Numbered from the stretch's first letter, positions 1 through 7,246 are shown. The stretch is DNA of 10,799 nt from Saprospirales bacterium (GCA_003448025.1 DLXL01000082.1:1-10799), one strand, 5' to 3'. Translations and numbers: made by a program. Notes: a model not told the origin generated them from the letters alone.

Positions 1-113
1 TGATACTCGCCGCTTTCCTGCCTGATGGTTTGAAAAGAAGTGTCTTTCTGGGCAGTCAGGCTGATATGCATAGCCTGAAGGAAGAAAATGCTGATATAAT
101 ATTTGACTGACAT
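1..113 (-). CDS. 5' end of an exported protein of unknown function (partial)
   Basis: An open frame starts with ATG at 113 and runs off the window edge without a stop, giving 37 residues. It begins MSVKYYISIFFLQ and continues to a likely signal peptidase I site after ...SLTAQ, the A-Q style cleavage end common in Bacteroidota; the mature part begins KDTSFQTIRQESGEY. The start is 32 bases after the stop of the DUF4097-like gene on the same strand, so it is probably the fourth gene of the sigma factor operon. The mature domain is outside the window, so no function can be given. The call rests on the signal-peptide pattern and spacing only. Confidence 0.6.
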   Translation of the reverse strand, partial: MSVKYYISIFFLQAMHISLTAQKDTSFQTIRQESGEY

Positions 114-145
114 GTTGGGAAATTTGAAGTGGTTGAAATGGAAAG

Positions 146-1030
146 TTATTTTTCCACTTTGATGTGCCCGAAAGAGGTTTCCACCTCTATGCTCGGGCTT
201 TCAGGCTTTACCTGATAAATGGCGGTGCGTGCTTTGTCAGTTGAACCGGATTTGTCAAATTTATCCGGCACATCCAGGTTTCCGAAACGCGTTTTGAGTC
301 GGTAATTATGCGAATTGGCTTCCAGACCGCTAAGCGTGATGTCTGTCATTTGGGCAGCTATGCGTACGTTCCCGCTTTGTGTATCCGTATAAAAATGAAC
401 AGAACCATATTCGGTTTGCAGGGAACAGTTCCCGGCAGTTTGCTGAAGCGTTACATCAGCGCGTTTGCCTTTGATGTCTACCGGTCCCTTCAATTCCTTC
501 CCGTCTACCGAGCCGTGTTCGCTTTCTACCTTTAATTCACCGTTGAGCGCAAACAGGTCGAAGCGACAGAAATAACCGTTGAGCGCTACCGGAGCATCCA
601 GGTGCTCCAATCTTGCCTTGCCAAAACGGTTGGAGAGATTTACCGCACATTGTCTGGGGACTTTGATTTTGATTTGCGCCCGCATGTTCGACACCGGCGC
701 CCGTTTGCCCGCCTGCACCCCTACATAAGCCCGTATGTAAACCTTTTTGCCAACAGTGTTCACCACCAGTTGCCAGGTGTTTACGTCGGTCTGAGCAGTG
801 TCCAGACTAGGGTGCTTGGCACTCAATTCTGCCGATACACTGATGGCGGCCGAATCTGTGGGAACCACTGTCACATCGGCTTTTTCACCATTGACAATCA
901 GCTCCATACCTGGCTTCCAGGGCACCGTCTTTTCTACGTTTTTACTTACAACCTGCAGGGTGACCTGAGCCAAGAGGCGGCCCACTCCACACCCTGCCAG
1001 GAGCAGGACGATGAGCAATATTTTTTTCAT
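146..1030 (-). CDS. Exported DUF4097-like beta-repeat protein
   Basis: A 294-residue exported protein. The N-terminus MKKILLIVLLLAGCG is a signal peptide with two possible processing routes: a lipobox LAGC (Cys14) that would make a lipoprotein, or cleavage after LLAQ near residue 22. The rest is predicted beta-strand with a recurring short turn motif: NRFG (134-137), EHGS (171-174), TEYGS (206-210), TRFG (247-250) and TSFG (285-288). Regularly spaced turns of this kind fit the DUF4097 / putative auto-transporter adhesin head beta-solenoid fold. These proteins are often encoded next to ECF sigma/anti-sigma pairs in Bacteroidota, as here. It lies 72 bases after the anti-sigma gene, with an RNA hairpin in the gap. 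Biochemical function is unknown; a role in envelope sensing or as regulon product is inference. Confidence 0.75.
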   Translation of the reverse strand: MKKILLIVLLLAGCGVGRLLAQVTLQVVSKNVEKTVPWKPGMELIVNGEKADVTVVPTDSAAISVSAELSAKHPSLDTAQTDVNTWQLVVNTVGKKVYIRAYVGVQAGKRAPVSNMRAQIKIKVPRQCAVNLSNRFGKARLEHLDAPVALNGYFCRFDLFALNGELKVESEHGSVDGKELKGPVDIKGKRADVTLQQTAGNCSLQTEYGSVHFYTDTQSGNVRIAAQMTDITLSGLEANSHNYRLKTRFGNLDVPDKFDKSGSTDKARTAIYQVKPESPSIEVETSFGHIKVEK

Positions 1031-1049
1031 TGTTGTGGTGTTGTTTGTG

Positions 1050-1090
1050 AGAGCTTATCCAAAAAAGTAATGGAATTTTGGACAAGCTCT
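1050..1090 (-). promoter_or_regulatory. Intercistronic RNA hairpin between anti-sigma and DUF4097-like genes
   Basis: An inverted repeat has arms at 1050-1064 and 1076-1090 and an 11-base loop. The arms differ from perfect complementarity at one position, which reads as a G-U wobble in the minus-strand (operon) RNA but as an A-C mismatch on the plus strand, so the fold suits the operon transcript. It begins 12 bases after the anti-sigma stop and ends 19 bases before the next start. No U-tract follows, so it is not a classical terminator; an mRNA processing or stability element, or a leftover palindromic repeat, are the main options. Confidence 0.5.
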
Positions 1091-1102
1091 AAAATGACGC
1101 GC

Positions 1103-1828
1103 CTACATCATAGCCATCAGTTGTTGCAGTACTTGATCACGCGCTTGTTCAATATCAATGAGTTGTGAAACCAGATCCGGATCGTCGGCGTACTGCCCCA
1201 GGGCATTTTTGAGCGCCGTGTGCGCCTGGGTCAGGTCGTCAAATTCGGCTTTAAGTTGTTTGAACTGAGGTTCTTCGCATACCGGCAATGCCTCTTTGCA
1301 AAGTGTTTCCACCAGGTCGTAATTTGGATCTTCCGCACTTCGGCAGGCCATGATCAGGGCATCATCTACTACCTCAGTGCGGTGAGCCAGGCGGGGTTTG
1401 GAAGTAGGCTTAACCGCTTTTTTTTGTGTGTTATTTGTTTGGGTAGTTCTGATCTGTTGGGGTTGGTTGTTCAGGGCAATTGGTTCGGCAGACTGGGCTG
1501 GCGTTGTTGGTATGGAAGCTGGCGCTACGGGCGGTGCAACCGGGAGGAATACCCATACACCAAGGGCCATCAACACCAGCCCAACCAACCATTTGTACGC
1601 CGGCCGAATACCTTTTTCAGGCGCCAGTTCAGGGGCTTGCTCTATGCGCGCAGCCAGCGAGTCCCAGAGGTCGGCAGGTGGTGTGTAAACAGGCAGTTCC
1701 TGCAGTGGCTTTTCCAGCGTTTGGTCAAAATCCAGTTCCCCGGCAATGGTGTCCCACAACCCGGCGGGAGGCTGGTATTCCGGCAATTGGCGGATGGCCT
1801 GCTGTAAATTTTCCCTGTTTTGTTCCAT
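1103..1828 (-). CDS. Single-span membrane anti-sigma-like protein
   Basis: A 241-residue protein translated directly after the ECF sigma factor: the sigma stop TAA (1832-1830) is separated from this ATG by one base, which indicates translational coupling. The N-terminal cytoplasmic part carries two copies of the motif LPxYxPPAxLWDxxA (near residues 15-29 and 45-59). One transmembrane helix follows at about 79-97 (WLVGLVLMALGVWVFL). A Pro/Thr/Gln-rich linker (98-145) leads to an alpha-helical C-terminal domain from about 150 with Cys162, Cys177 and Cys184. There is no HxxxCxxC zinc anti-sigma motif. The topology and the place in the operon fit a membrane anti-sigma factor that holds the sigma factor at the inner membrane. 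That function is inferred from context, not from a recognised catalytic or binding motif. Confidence 0.7.
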   Translation of the reverse strand: MEQNRENLQQAIRQLPEYQPPAGLWDTIAGELDFDQTLEKPLQELPVYTPPADLWDSLAARIEQAPELAPEKGIRPAYKWLVGLVLMALGVWVFLPVAPPVAPASIPTTPAQSAEPIALNNQPQQIRTTQTNNTQKKAVKPTSKPRLAHRTEVVDDALIMACRSAEDPNYDLVETLCKEALPVCEEPQFKQLKAEFDDLTQAHTALKNALGQYADDPDLVSQLIDIEQARDQVLQQLMAMM

Positions 1829-1829
1829 T

Positions 1830-2411
1830 TTAGTACATCATTTGCGGGGAAAGCAGTTCCCGAAGTCGTTTTTTGGCCGCAAATAGTTGCGATTTGGAGG
1901 TTCCTTCTGAGATGTCAAGCATTTCGGCAATTTCTTTGTGTGCATATCCCTCCACTTCTGCCAGCACAAATACTGCCCGGGCGCCTTCGGGCAATCGTTG
2001 GATGGCCTGTTCCAACTGCATGGCATCAATGGGAGAAGTACCCCAGTCCAGCATCGTATCGCCGTACTCTTCCGGCCAGGAGGTCATGGACGATTTTCGT
2101 CGGTCCACTTTTTGCAGTGCTGCGCGCACCACAATGGCTTTAATCCATGCGCCCAGGGTACTGCGTTGTTCAAAACTTCCGATATGTTTGAAAACCTGCA
2201 TAAATGCATCCTGCAACGCTTCTCCAGCCCACTCAACATCGCCGGTAATCCGGTACGCTGTTGTGTACATTGCCTTGCAATACTGGTCGTAAAGCGCCTT
2301 TTGCGCCCTTCGATCGTTTTGCCGGCAAAGCGATATGAGTTGTTGGTCCGTCACAGGTGAATAATATGGTTGATTGAAAAGCTTCTGACTCAAAGAGTAC
2401 GGAAGAACCAC
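1830..2411 (-). CDS. ECF-type RNA polymerase sigma factor
   Basis: A 193-residue sigma-70 family protein of the extracytoplasmic function class. Region 2 spans about 37-105 (YDQYCKAMYTTAYRITGD, DAFMQVFKHIGSF, LGAWIKAIVVRAAL), with DAFMQVF as the core-binding helix. Region 4 spans about 133-187 (LEQAIQRLPEGARAVFVLAE followed by the helix-turn-helix EIAEMLDISEGTSKSQL). Regions 1.1 and 3 are absent, as usual for ECF factors. It is the first gene of the operon with the anti-sigma-like and exported proteins. The start is uncertain: the frame opens at GTG 2411, but a second GTG at 2355 gives VTDQQLISLCRQND, which is where family members normally begin and leaves more room for a promoter after the upstream terminator. 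No Shine-Dalgarno or clear TAnnTTTG box decides it. Confidence 0.92.
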   Translation of the reverse strand: MVLPYSLSQKLFNQPYYSPVTDQQLISLCRQNDRRAQKALYDQYCKAMYTTAYRITGDVEWAGEALQDAFMQVFKHIGSFEQRSTLGAWIKAIVVRAALQKVDRRKSSMTSWPEEYGDTMLDWGTSPIDAMQLEQAIQRLPEGARAVFVLAEVEGYAHKEIAEMLDISEGTSKSQLFAAKKRLRELLSPQMMY

Positions 2412-2445
2412 AAAAGGTTGGAACGTGTTGATTTTTTTTTCAGAT

Positions 2446-2488
2446 TGAAAAATACCCCCATGTTCTCCAATGAAAACATGAGGGTATT
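2446..2488 (-). terminator. Intrinsic terminator of the P-type ATPase gene
   Basis: Read on the minus strand, a 14-bp stem (arms 2475-2488 and 2451-2464, one wobble or mismatch position) with a 10-base loop is followed by five U residues (TTTTTC). It begins about 65 bases after the ATPase stop codon. This separates the ATPase from the sigma factor operon, which runs in the same direction and starts 40-96 bases further on depending on the start codon used. Confidence 0.75.
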
Positions 2489-2552
2489 GTCACACTGCTG
2501 GACTGATGATAAACATAACCTTCCTGCGGAAGTAGTTTGGAGGGAGTGCGTT

Positions 2553-5099
2553 TTAGAGCTTCTTCCTCCGCAATCTTCTCACCAGTTTTTCTATCTCAAC
2601 GGCATGAAATACTATAAGGGATACCAAAATACACATGCCCAGTTCTGACAAGGTAAGTGGCTGGATAGAAAACACCTCCTGGAAAAACGGGGTATACAAC
2701 AAGATAAGTTGCAGTACAAAGGTGAGCAATACCGACCCTGCCAAAGCCCTGTTGCTGAAAAAACCTTGCTGGAACAAGTAAAAGTGCTCACTGCGAATCG
2801 CAAATACGTGGCCCATTTGACTAAAGCAAAGTACTGTGAATACATACGTCTGCCATTTGGGATCGTTATGCTGTATGGCCCAGGCCTGCATTCCCAAACA
2901 AACCGCCCCCATCAGCAACCCTACCCAGAGGATGTGCCATCCCAACCCATTGGCAAAGATGCTCTCATCAGGCTTGCGGGGGGGTAATTGCATGACGTTC
3001 TTTTCTGCAGGCTCGTTGGCAAGCGCCAGGCCGGGCAAGCCGTCGGTCACCAGATTGATCCAGAGAATGTGAATGGGCAACAATGGAATGGGCAGCCCAA
3101 CCAGCGGTGCAAGAAATATGGTCCAGATCTCTCCTGCATTACTGGTCATGATATACTTGACGAATTTTCGGATATTATCAAAAATACGTCTGCCCTCTTT
3201 AACCGCTTTAACAATAGTGGCAAAATTATCATTCAACAGCACCAAATCTGCGGCTTCCTTGCTAACATCAGTGCCATTAATGCCCATGGCAACACCAATA
3301 TTGGCAGCTTTTAAGGACGGTGCGTCATTCACACCATCGCCTGTCATGGCAACAAAATGACCCTTGCTTTGCAATGCGCGAACAATACGCAGTTTTTGAT
3401 CTGGCGAGACCCGCGCATACACCGCCACGTTTTCAACCTGTTTATCAAATGTCTCATCCGCAATCTGCTGCAATTCTGTTCCCGTCAATACCAGATCTCT
3501 TGTGCCCAAAATTCCGATTTCTCTGGCAATAGCTTTGGCAGTGGCCGGATGATCACCGGTAATCATCACTGGCTTAATGCCGGCCGTTATACATTCTGCA
3601 ATAGCCATTTTTACTTCCTCGCGCGGAGGATCTATCAAACCCACAATGCCTGCAAGCGCCAAATCCGTTTCGGCAGAAGCATAAGAGAATGGTTCGGGCA
3701 ACCGGTCTATGATTTTATAGGCATAAGCCAACACTCGTTTCCCTTCATTCGCCCATTCATCTGAATAATGCTTTAAACTGCTTTGATCATCCGGATTGCT
3801 GAGCGCAACATGAACGGCCTCACTTGCACCCTTTGTAACCACCAGAAATTGACCATTGTAATGATGTACAGTGGTCATACATTTCCTGTCCGAATCAAAA
3901 GGCAGTTCGGCAAGCCGATCGTGGCCCTTTATCAGGTTTTCTAATCCTTCATAATGAATACCCTCAATAATATTTTGTACCAGGGCCAGTTCCGTTGGCT
4001 CTCCAAATGGCTCTTTCCTGTCATTGAATTTGATATCATGATTAAGGGCCATGCATAAATGGAGCAAAGGTGAAACTTCCTGTTTTTCCACCACCCGCAT
4101 TTTGTTTTGGGTTAAGGTGCCCGTTTTATCACTGCATATATAGGTAACGGAGCCCAGCGTCTCCACAGAAGGCAATTTCCGTACAAGTGCTTTTTTCTTT
4201 GCCAAACGCGATGCCCCACGCGCAAGCGCAATAGTGATCAAAGCCGGCAATGCTTCGGGGATGGCAGCAACGGCAAGACTGATAGAAAGCAATAATATTT
4301 TAAAAGGATCATCCCCACGCAAAACACCTGTAACAAAAAGAATGGCACATATCAATAAGACAATATAAGACAGATTTTTTCCAAACTGTGCCATCCGAAC
4401 CTGCAAGGGAGTCATTGCCTCCTGCTCTTGTAGCAGATTGGCAATTTTGCCCAATTCCGTATTCATGCCCGTAGCCACCACTACACCTTTCGACCTCCCG
4501 TTGGTGACTAAAGTGCCTTTGAACCCCATATTGAACCGGTCGCCTAGCGGAATATCTGTGACGCTCAGGTCATCACTGTTTTTATCCACCGGATTAGACT
4601 CACCCGTAAGCGACGACTCATCAATGCGCAAAATATAGGTTTCAAACAGGCGCATATCGGCTGGCACTACATTTCCTGCTTCTATGATGACCACGTCGCC
4701 CGGTACTAATTCAGTGGATGAAATGATCGACGACTGACCACCCCGCAACACCTGGGATTGAGTGATCGTCATTTTTTTAAGCGCCTCCATCGCCTTTTCG
4801 GCGCGATATTCCTGTACAAAACCTAAGATCGCATTGAGCAATACAATAATGATAATGATGATCGTATCGGTCAAATCGCCCATGATGCCCGACAAAACAG
4901 CTGCGGCCAACAGCACCATGATCATAAAATCCTTAAACTGGTTCAGAAACAACATCCAGACAGGAATCTTTTTCTTTTCCTGCAATTCATTGGGGCCATG
5001 TTGCAACATGCGATTTTTAGCTTCAGCCTGTGAAAGCCCCTCCGGATGAGTCTGCAACTTTTGCAGGATATCTTTCTGACTCAGAATATGGTAAATCAT
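2553..5099 (-). CDS. P-type cation-transporting ATPase, Ca2+-type (P-IIA)
   Basis: An inner-membrane pump of 848 residues (854 if a TTG at 5117 is used) that couples ATP hydrolysis to cation export, most likely Ca2+. Using ATG 5099 numbering: N-terminal cation-ATPase domain; actuator loop with TGES (165-168); M4 motif PEALP with Glu282; phosphorylation site CSDKTGTLT with Asp324; KGASE in the nucleotide domain; TGDHPATA; hinge TGDGVNDA (586-593). M5 has NAGE (Asn654, Glu657) and M6 has NLVTDGLP (Asn682, Thr685, Asp686), matching the Ca2+ ligands of SERCA M4-M6. The M8 segment has SQMGHVFAIRSE with no SERCA-like Glu, which suggests a single Ca2+ site as in PMR1-type pumps. ATG 5099 is preferred because the TTG at 5117 lies inside a candidate -7 promoter box. 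Mn2+ transport cannot be excluded. Confidence 0.93.
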   Translation of the reverse strand: MIYHILSQKDILQKLQTHPEGLSQAEAKNRMLQHGPNELQEKKKIPVWMLFLNQFKDFMIMVLLAAAVLSGIMGDLTDTIIIIIIVLLNAILGFVQEYRAEKAMEALKKMTITQSQVLRGGQSSIISSTELVPGDVVIIEAGNVVPADMRLFETYILRIDESSLTGESNPVDKNSDDLSVTDIPLGDRFNMGFKGTLVTNGRSKGVVVATGMNTELGKIANLLQEQEAMTPLQVRMAQFGKNLSYIVLLICAILFVTGVLRGDDPFKILLLSISLAVAAIPEALPALITIALARGASRLAKKKALVRKLPSVETLGSVTYICSDKTGTLTQNKMRVVEKQEVSPLLHLCMALNHDIKFNDRKEPFGEPTELALVQNIIEGIHYEGLENLIKGHDRLAELPFDSDRKCMTTVHHYNGQFLVVTKGASEAVHVALSNPDDQSSLKHYSDEWANEGKRVLAYAYKIIDRLPEPFSYASAETDLALAGIVGLIDPPREEVKMAIAECITAGIKPVMITGDHPATAKAIAREIGILGTRDLVLTGTELQQIADETFDKQVENVAVYARVSPDQKLRIVRALQSKGHFVAMTGDGVNDAPSLKAANIGVAMGINGTDVSKEAADLVLLNDNFATIVKAVKEGRRIFDNIRKFVKYIMTSNAGEIWTIFLAPLVGLPIPLLPIHILWINLVTDGLPGLALANEPAEKNVMQLPPRKPDESIFANGLGWHILWVGLLMGAVCLGMQAWAIQHNDPKWQTYVFTVLCFSQMGHVFAIRSEHFYLFQQGFFSNRALAGSVLLTFVLQLILLYTPFFQEVFSIQPLTLSELGMCILVSLIVFHAVEIEKLVRRLRRKKL

Positions 5100-5475
5100 C
5101 CTTCTAATTTTAGGCAAATATAATCTAATTGCCTCTGGGTTTTCAGCATTCGTTCAAAATATCCCTATGCCTTGCAGCACCATTCCTGTTGTTTGTTCTT
5201 ATACCGAATTTAAGGTTCAGGCAAACGTTTTCCATCAGTTTTTTTAAAAACTCGTGAATGCCGTAAGGGACAAGCTTTTTCAGAATGGGTGGTGATAACA
5301 AAGCAGTTTAGGGCTTTTTTCCCGAAACCAAACAAAATTCTACAGCCACCATTTTAGATTTGTTTAATTTTTTTCAAAAATAACATTAAAATACTTAAAT
5401 AAAAAGTGAACACGTTTCAAATCTCTTTGTTTAGCTGTTGTTTGTTCATTTAAACCATTTACCAAACTTTCTTTT
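5100..5475. other. Divergent AT-rich intergenic region between ATPase and rhodopsin genes
   Basis: These 376 bases separate two divergently transcribed genes and so must hold both promoters. On the ATPase side is the TATATTTG box at 5115-5122. On the rhodopsin side a plus-strand TAGATTTG at 5355-5362 matches the -7 consensus but has no TTG 19-21 bases upstream and would leave a leader of over 100 bases. The last 130 bases are strongly AT-rich. There is a short palindrome of T and A runs near 5238-5253. A 26-codon frame from 5167 on the plus strand has no other support. No RNA gene or convincing operator is visible. Confidence 0.5.
5115..5122 (-). promoter_or_regulatory. Candidate -7 box (TAnnTTTG) of the P-type ATPase gene
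   Basis: The minus strand reads TATATTTG here, matching the Bacteroidota -7 consensus TAnnTTTG, 15 bases before ATG 5099. The TTG alternative start of the ATPase overlaps this box, which argues for the ATG. No convincing -33 TTG is present at the usual spacing, so the promoter is only partly supported. Confidence 0.4.
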
Positions 5476-6216
5476 ATGGAGTCCTTTTTCACACAACCTG
5501 TATTTCTTTTTTCAGGGCTTGCAGCCAACGATTATGTTGGCTTTACTTTCTTCATCGGATACATGGCTATGTTCGCAGCCTCCGTATTCTTTTTCTTCGA
5601 GCGTTCGCAAGTAGAAGGCAAATGGAAGACATCCTTGCTTATTGCCGGATTGATCACTATGATCGCTTCTGTCCACTATTTCTACATGCGTGATGTTTGG
5701 ATGACCACTGGTCAATCACCTACCCAATTCCGTTACATTGACTGGATCCTGACGGTTCCGCTCATGTGCGTAGAATTTTACCTCATCCTCAAAGCGTTCG
5801 GGGCTAAAATTGATTTGCTTTGGAAGATGATTGGGTATTCTTTGCTCATGCTGGTTGCTGGTTACCTTGGAGAAACGGCCTTCCGTTCCAATAGCGTCAT
5901 CTGGGGTATTATCTCTACCGTTGGTTATGCTGGTATTGTTTACGAGGTATGGCTTGGTTCTGCACGCAAACTTGCCGGCAATTCAAACGATCCAAAATTA
6001 CAGGCTGCTTTCAAGGCCCTGGGCTGGTTCGTGCTGGTAGGTTGGGCAATCTACCCAATTGGCTACATGGCTATTGAAACCGATGGTTGGTTGCGTGGTG
6101 TCATTGATGTTCGCAACATGGATCTTATTTACAACATCGGCGATGCGGTGAATAAGATTGGTTTTGGCCTGGTCATTTACAGCCTGGCGGTAAGTTCTTC
6201 CAAAAGCAACGCTTAG
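5476..6216 (+). CDS. Proteorhodopsin-type light-driven proton pump
   Basis: A 246-residue seven-helix retinal protein that pumps protons outward across the inner membrane in light. Helix C carries RYIDWILTVPLMCVE: Arg86, Asp89 (proton acceptor, equivalent to Asp97 of green proteorhodopsin), Thr93 and Glu100 (proton donor), i.e. a D-T-E proton-pump motif rather than the N-D-Q sodium or N-T-Q chloride types. His67 matches proteorhodopsin His75. Helix G has GDAVNK with counter-ion Asp223 and Schiff-base Lys227. The spectral tuning position is Met97, typical of green-absorbing Bacteroidota pumps. Gly144 in helix E (VIWGIIS) aligns with Phe152 of green proteorhodopsin and Gly156 of xanthorhodopsin, the residue that opens a fenestration for a carotenoid antenna. 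There is no Shine-Dalgarno before the ATG. The downstream retinal-forming gene supports the function. Confidence 0.95.
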   Translation: MESFFTQPVFLFSGLAANDYVGFTFFIGYMAMFAASVFFFFERSQVEGKWKTSLLIAGLITMIASVHYFYMRDVWMTTGQSPTQFRYIDWILTVPLMCVEFYLILKAFGAKIDLLWKMIGYSLLMLVAGYLGETAFRSNSVIWGIISTVGYAGIVYEVWLGSARKLAGNSNDPKLQAAFKALGWFVLVGWAIYPIGYMAIETDGWLRGVIDVRNMDLIYNIGDAVNKIGFGLVIYSLAVSSSKSNA

Positions 6217-6237
6217 TTTTTTTAATACCTACTGTTT

Positions 6238-6275
6238 AAGGGCTAATAGTGATTTAATTGCTATTAGCCCTTTTT
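6238..6275 (+). terminator. Intrinsic terminator between the rhodopsin and retinal-forming genes
   Basis: A perfect 12-bp stem (6238-6249 paired with 6261-6272, AAGGGCTAATAG and its complement) with an 11-base loop runs into five T residues at 6271-6275. It starts 21 bases after the rhodopsin stop and ends 56 bases before the next start. It should end most rhodopsin transcripts; leakage could supply the downstream gene. Confidence 0.85.
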
Positions 6276-6316
6276 CTCTCTTTATCAAAAAATGAGGGGT
6301 AAACGCCCTGCAATTA

Positions 6317-6326
6317 AAAGGATGAG
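6317..6326 (+). promoter_or_regulatory. Shine-Dalgarno site of the retinal-forming dioxygenase gene
   Basis: AAAGGATGAG, with its AAGGA core ending nine bases before ATG 6332, is the clearest ribosome binding site in the window. The other genes mostly lack one, as is usual in Bacteroidota. It fixes this start and suggests a need for efficient initiation on a low-abundance read-through transcript. Confidence 0.6.
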
Positions 6327-6331
6327 ATACC

Positions 6332-7246
6332 ATGGTTGATTTTACCAATAAAAATGTTTTTTGGCCCATTTTGATGACAACCATTGCATTTGGTTTAGTG
6401 GGTATGTTTTGGCCTGACATCCTGCACCAAATACAATATCCGTTGTTAGCCGGATTGGTCTTACTCATTGGGCTTCCCCACGGCGCCACTGATTTTTTGC
6501 TTTTCCGTTGTCTGAATGGCCCGAAATTGAGCAAAAAGCAAGTGTTTCGTTTTTTTCTCCTTTACATCCTGGGCGTTTTTGGATACCTGGGGATTTGGTT
6601 GTTCTTCCCAACTTTTGCTCTGGCCTCTTTTTTACTGATTTCAGCCTATCATTTTGGCCAGTCCAATTGGCAAGCCTTACCGGTTGCCTCCAGGTTAAGA
6701 CCACTGTTAAATATTGCATTTGGTGCTTTTGCCATTGGAGGGGGCGTTCTTTGGCATTGGGACCAAAGCTTTCCTATCGTTCAACAAATGATTGGGGACC
6801 TTCCCGTCTGGTCGGACACCTTCTTATCCAAGGTACAATGGCTCATAGTATTGTTTAATGTGGTCATGCTTATTGGATTGCGGCTAAGTGGCCAAATTGA
6901 CCACTCCAACCTTTTCTCTGAAGGACTAAAACTCGCCTCATTATCCTTCATGTTTTATTTCACTCCACTTTTAGTAGGGTTTACCCTGTACTTTACCCTT
7001 TGGCACTCTTTAAGTTCATTGCTTGACCAAATATCCTTTTTTCGTCATCAATGGCCATCCTTCACCTTATCAAATTATTACTTTCAGGCAGCTCCATATA
7101 CTTTACTGGCCATTATTGGTCTGTTTGGATTAAGTTTTGGTCAGTCAATCCTGTTTCCACATGCATCTCTTATCAGTCTCTTTTTGATCCTGATCGCCTG
7201 TGTGACCTTACCACATATCGTTTTGGTAGAGAAACGCTACCAATAG
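6332..7246 (+). CDS. blh: Brp/Blh family beta-carotene 15,15'-dioxygenase
   Basis: A 304-residue polytopic membrane protein that cleaves beta-carotene centrally, using oxygen, into two retinal molecules, the chromophore of the adjacent rhodopsin. Family hallmarks are four conserved histidine motifs expected to bind the iron: GLPHGATD (His50), SAYHFGQSNW (His107), LWHSLSS (His225) and TLPHIVLVEKR (His295). Long hydrophobic segments between them fit the multi-helix family topology, and the length is as usual for Blh. The start at 6332 has a good Shine-Dalgarno sequence. It lies 115 bases after the rhodopsin stop on the same strand, across an intrinsic terminator; no TAnnTTTG promoter is seen in the gap. 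No carotenoid biosynthesis (crt) gene is in the window, so beta-carotene must be made elsewhere. The gene looks more AT-rich than the ABC-F gene, which may hint at separate ancestry. Confidence 0.92.
   Translation: MVDFTNKNVFWPILMTTIAFGLVGMFWPDILHQIQYPLLAGLVLLIGLPHGATDFLLFRCLNGPKLSKKQVFRFFLLYILGVFGYLGIWLFFPTFALASFLLISAYHFGQSNWQALPVASRLRPLLNIAFGAFAIGGGVLWHWDQSFPIVQQMIGDLPVWSDTFLSKVQWLIVLFNVVMLIGLRLSGQIDHSNLFSEGLKLASLSFMFYFTPLLVGFTLYFTLWHSLSSLLDQISFFRHQWPSFTLSNYYFQAAPYTLLAIIGLFGLSFGQSILFPHASLISLFLILIACVTLPHIVLVEKRYQ

Noticed and set aside
602..1807. Plus-strand open frames of 188 and 195 codons
   Set aside because: They are antisense to the DUF4097-like and anti-sigma genes, whose signal peptide, membrane helix, repeats and operon spacing make sense; the plus-strand products show no domain.
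3357..3764. A 135-codon plus-strand open frame
   Set aside because: Antisense to the conserved hinge and nucleotide-binding region of the ATPase.
5476..6216. Sodium or chloride pump, or sensory rhodopsin
   Set aside because: The motif is Asp89-Thr93-Glu100, the proton-pump set; the N-D-Q and N-T-Q motifs are absent, and no transducer gene is next to it.
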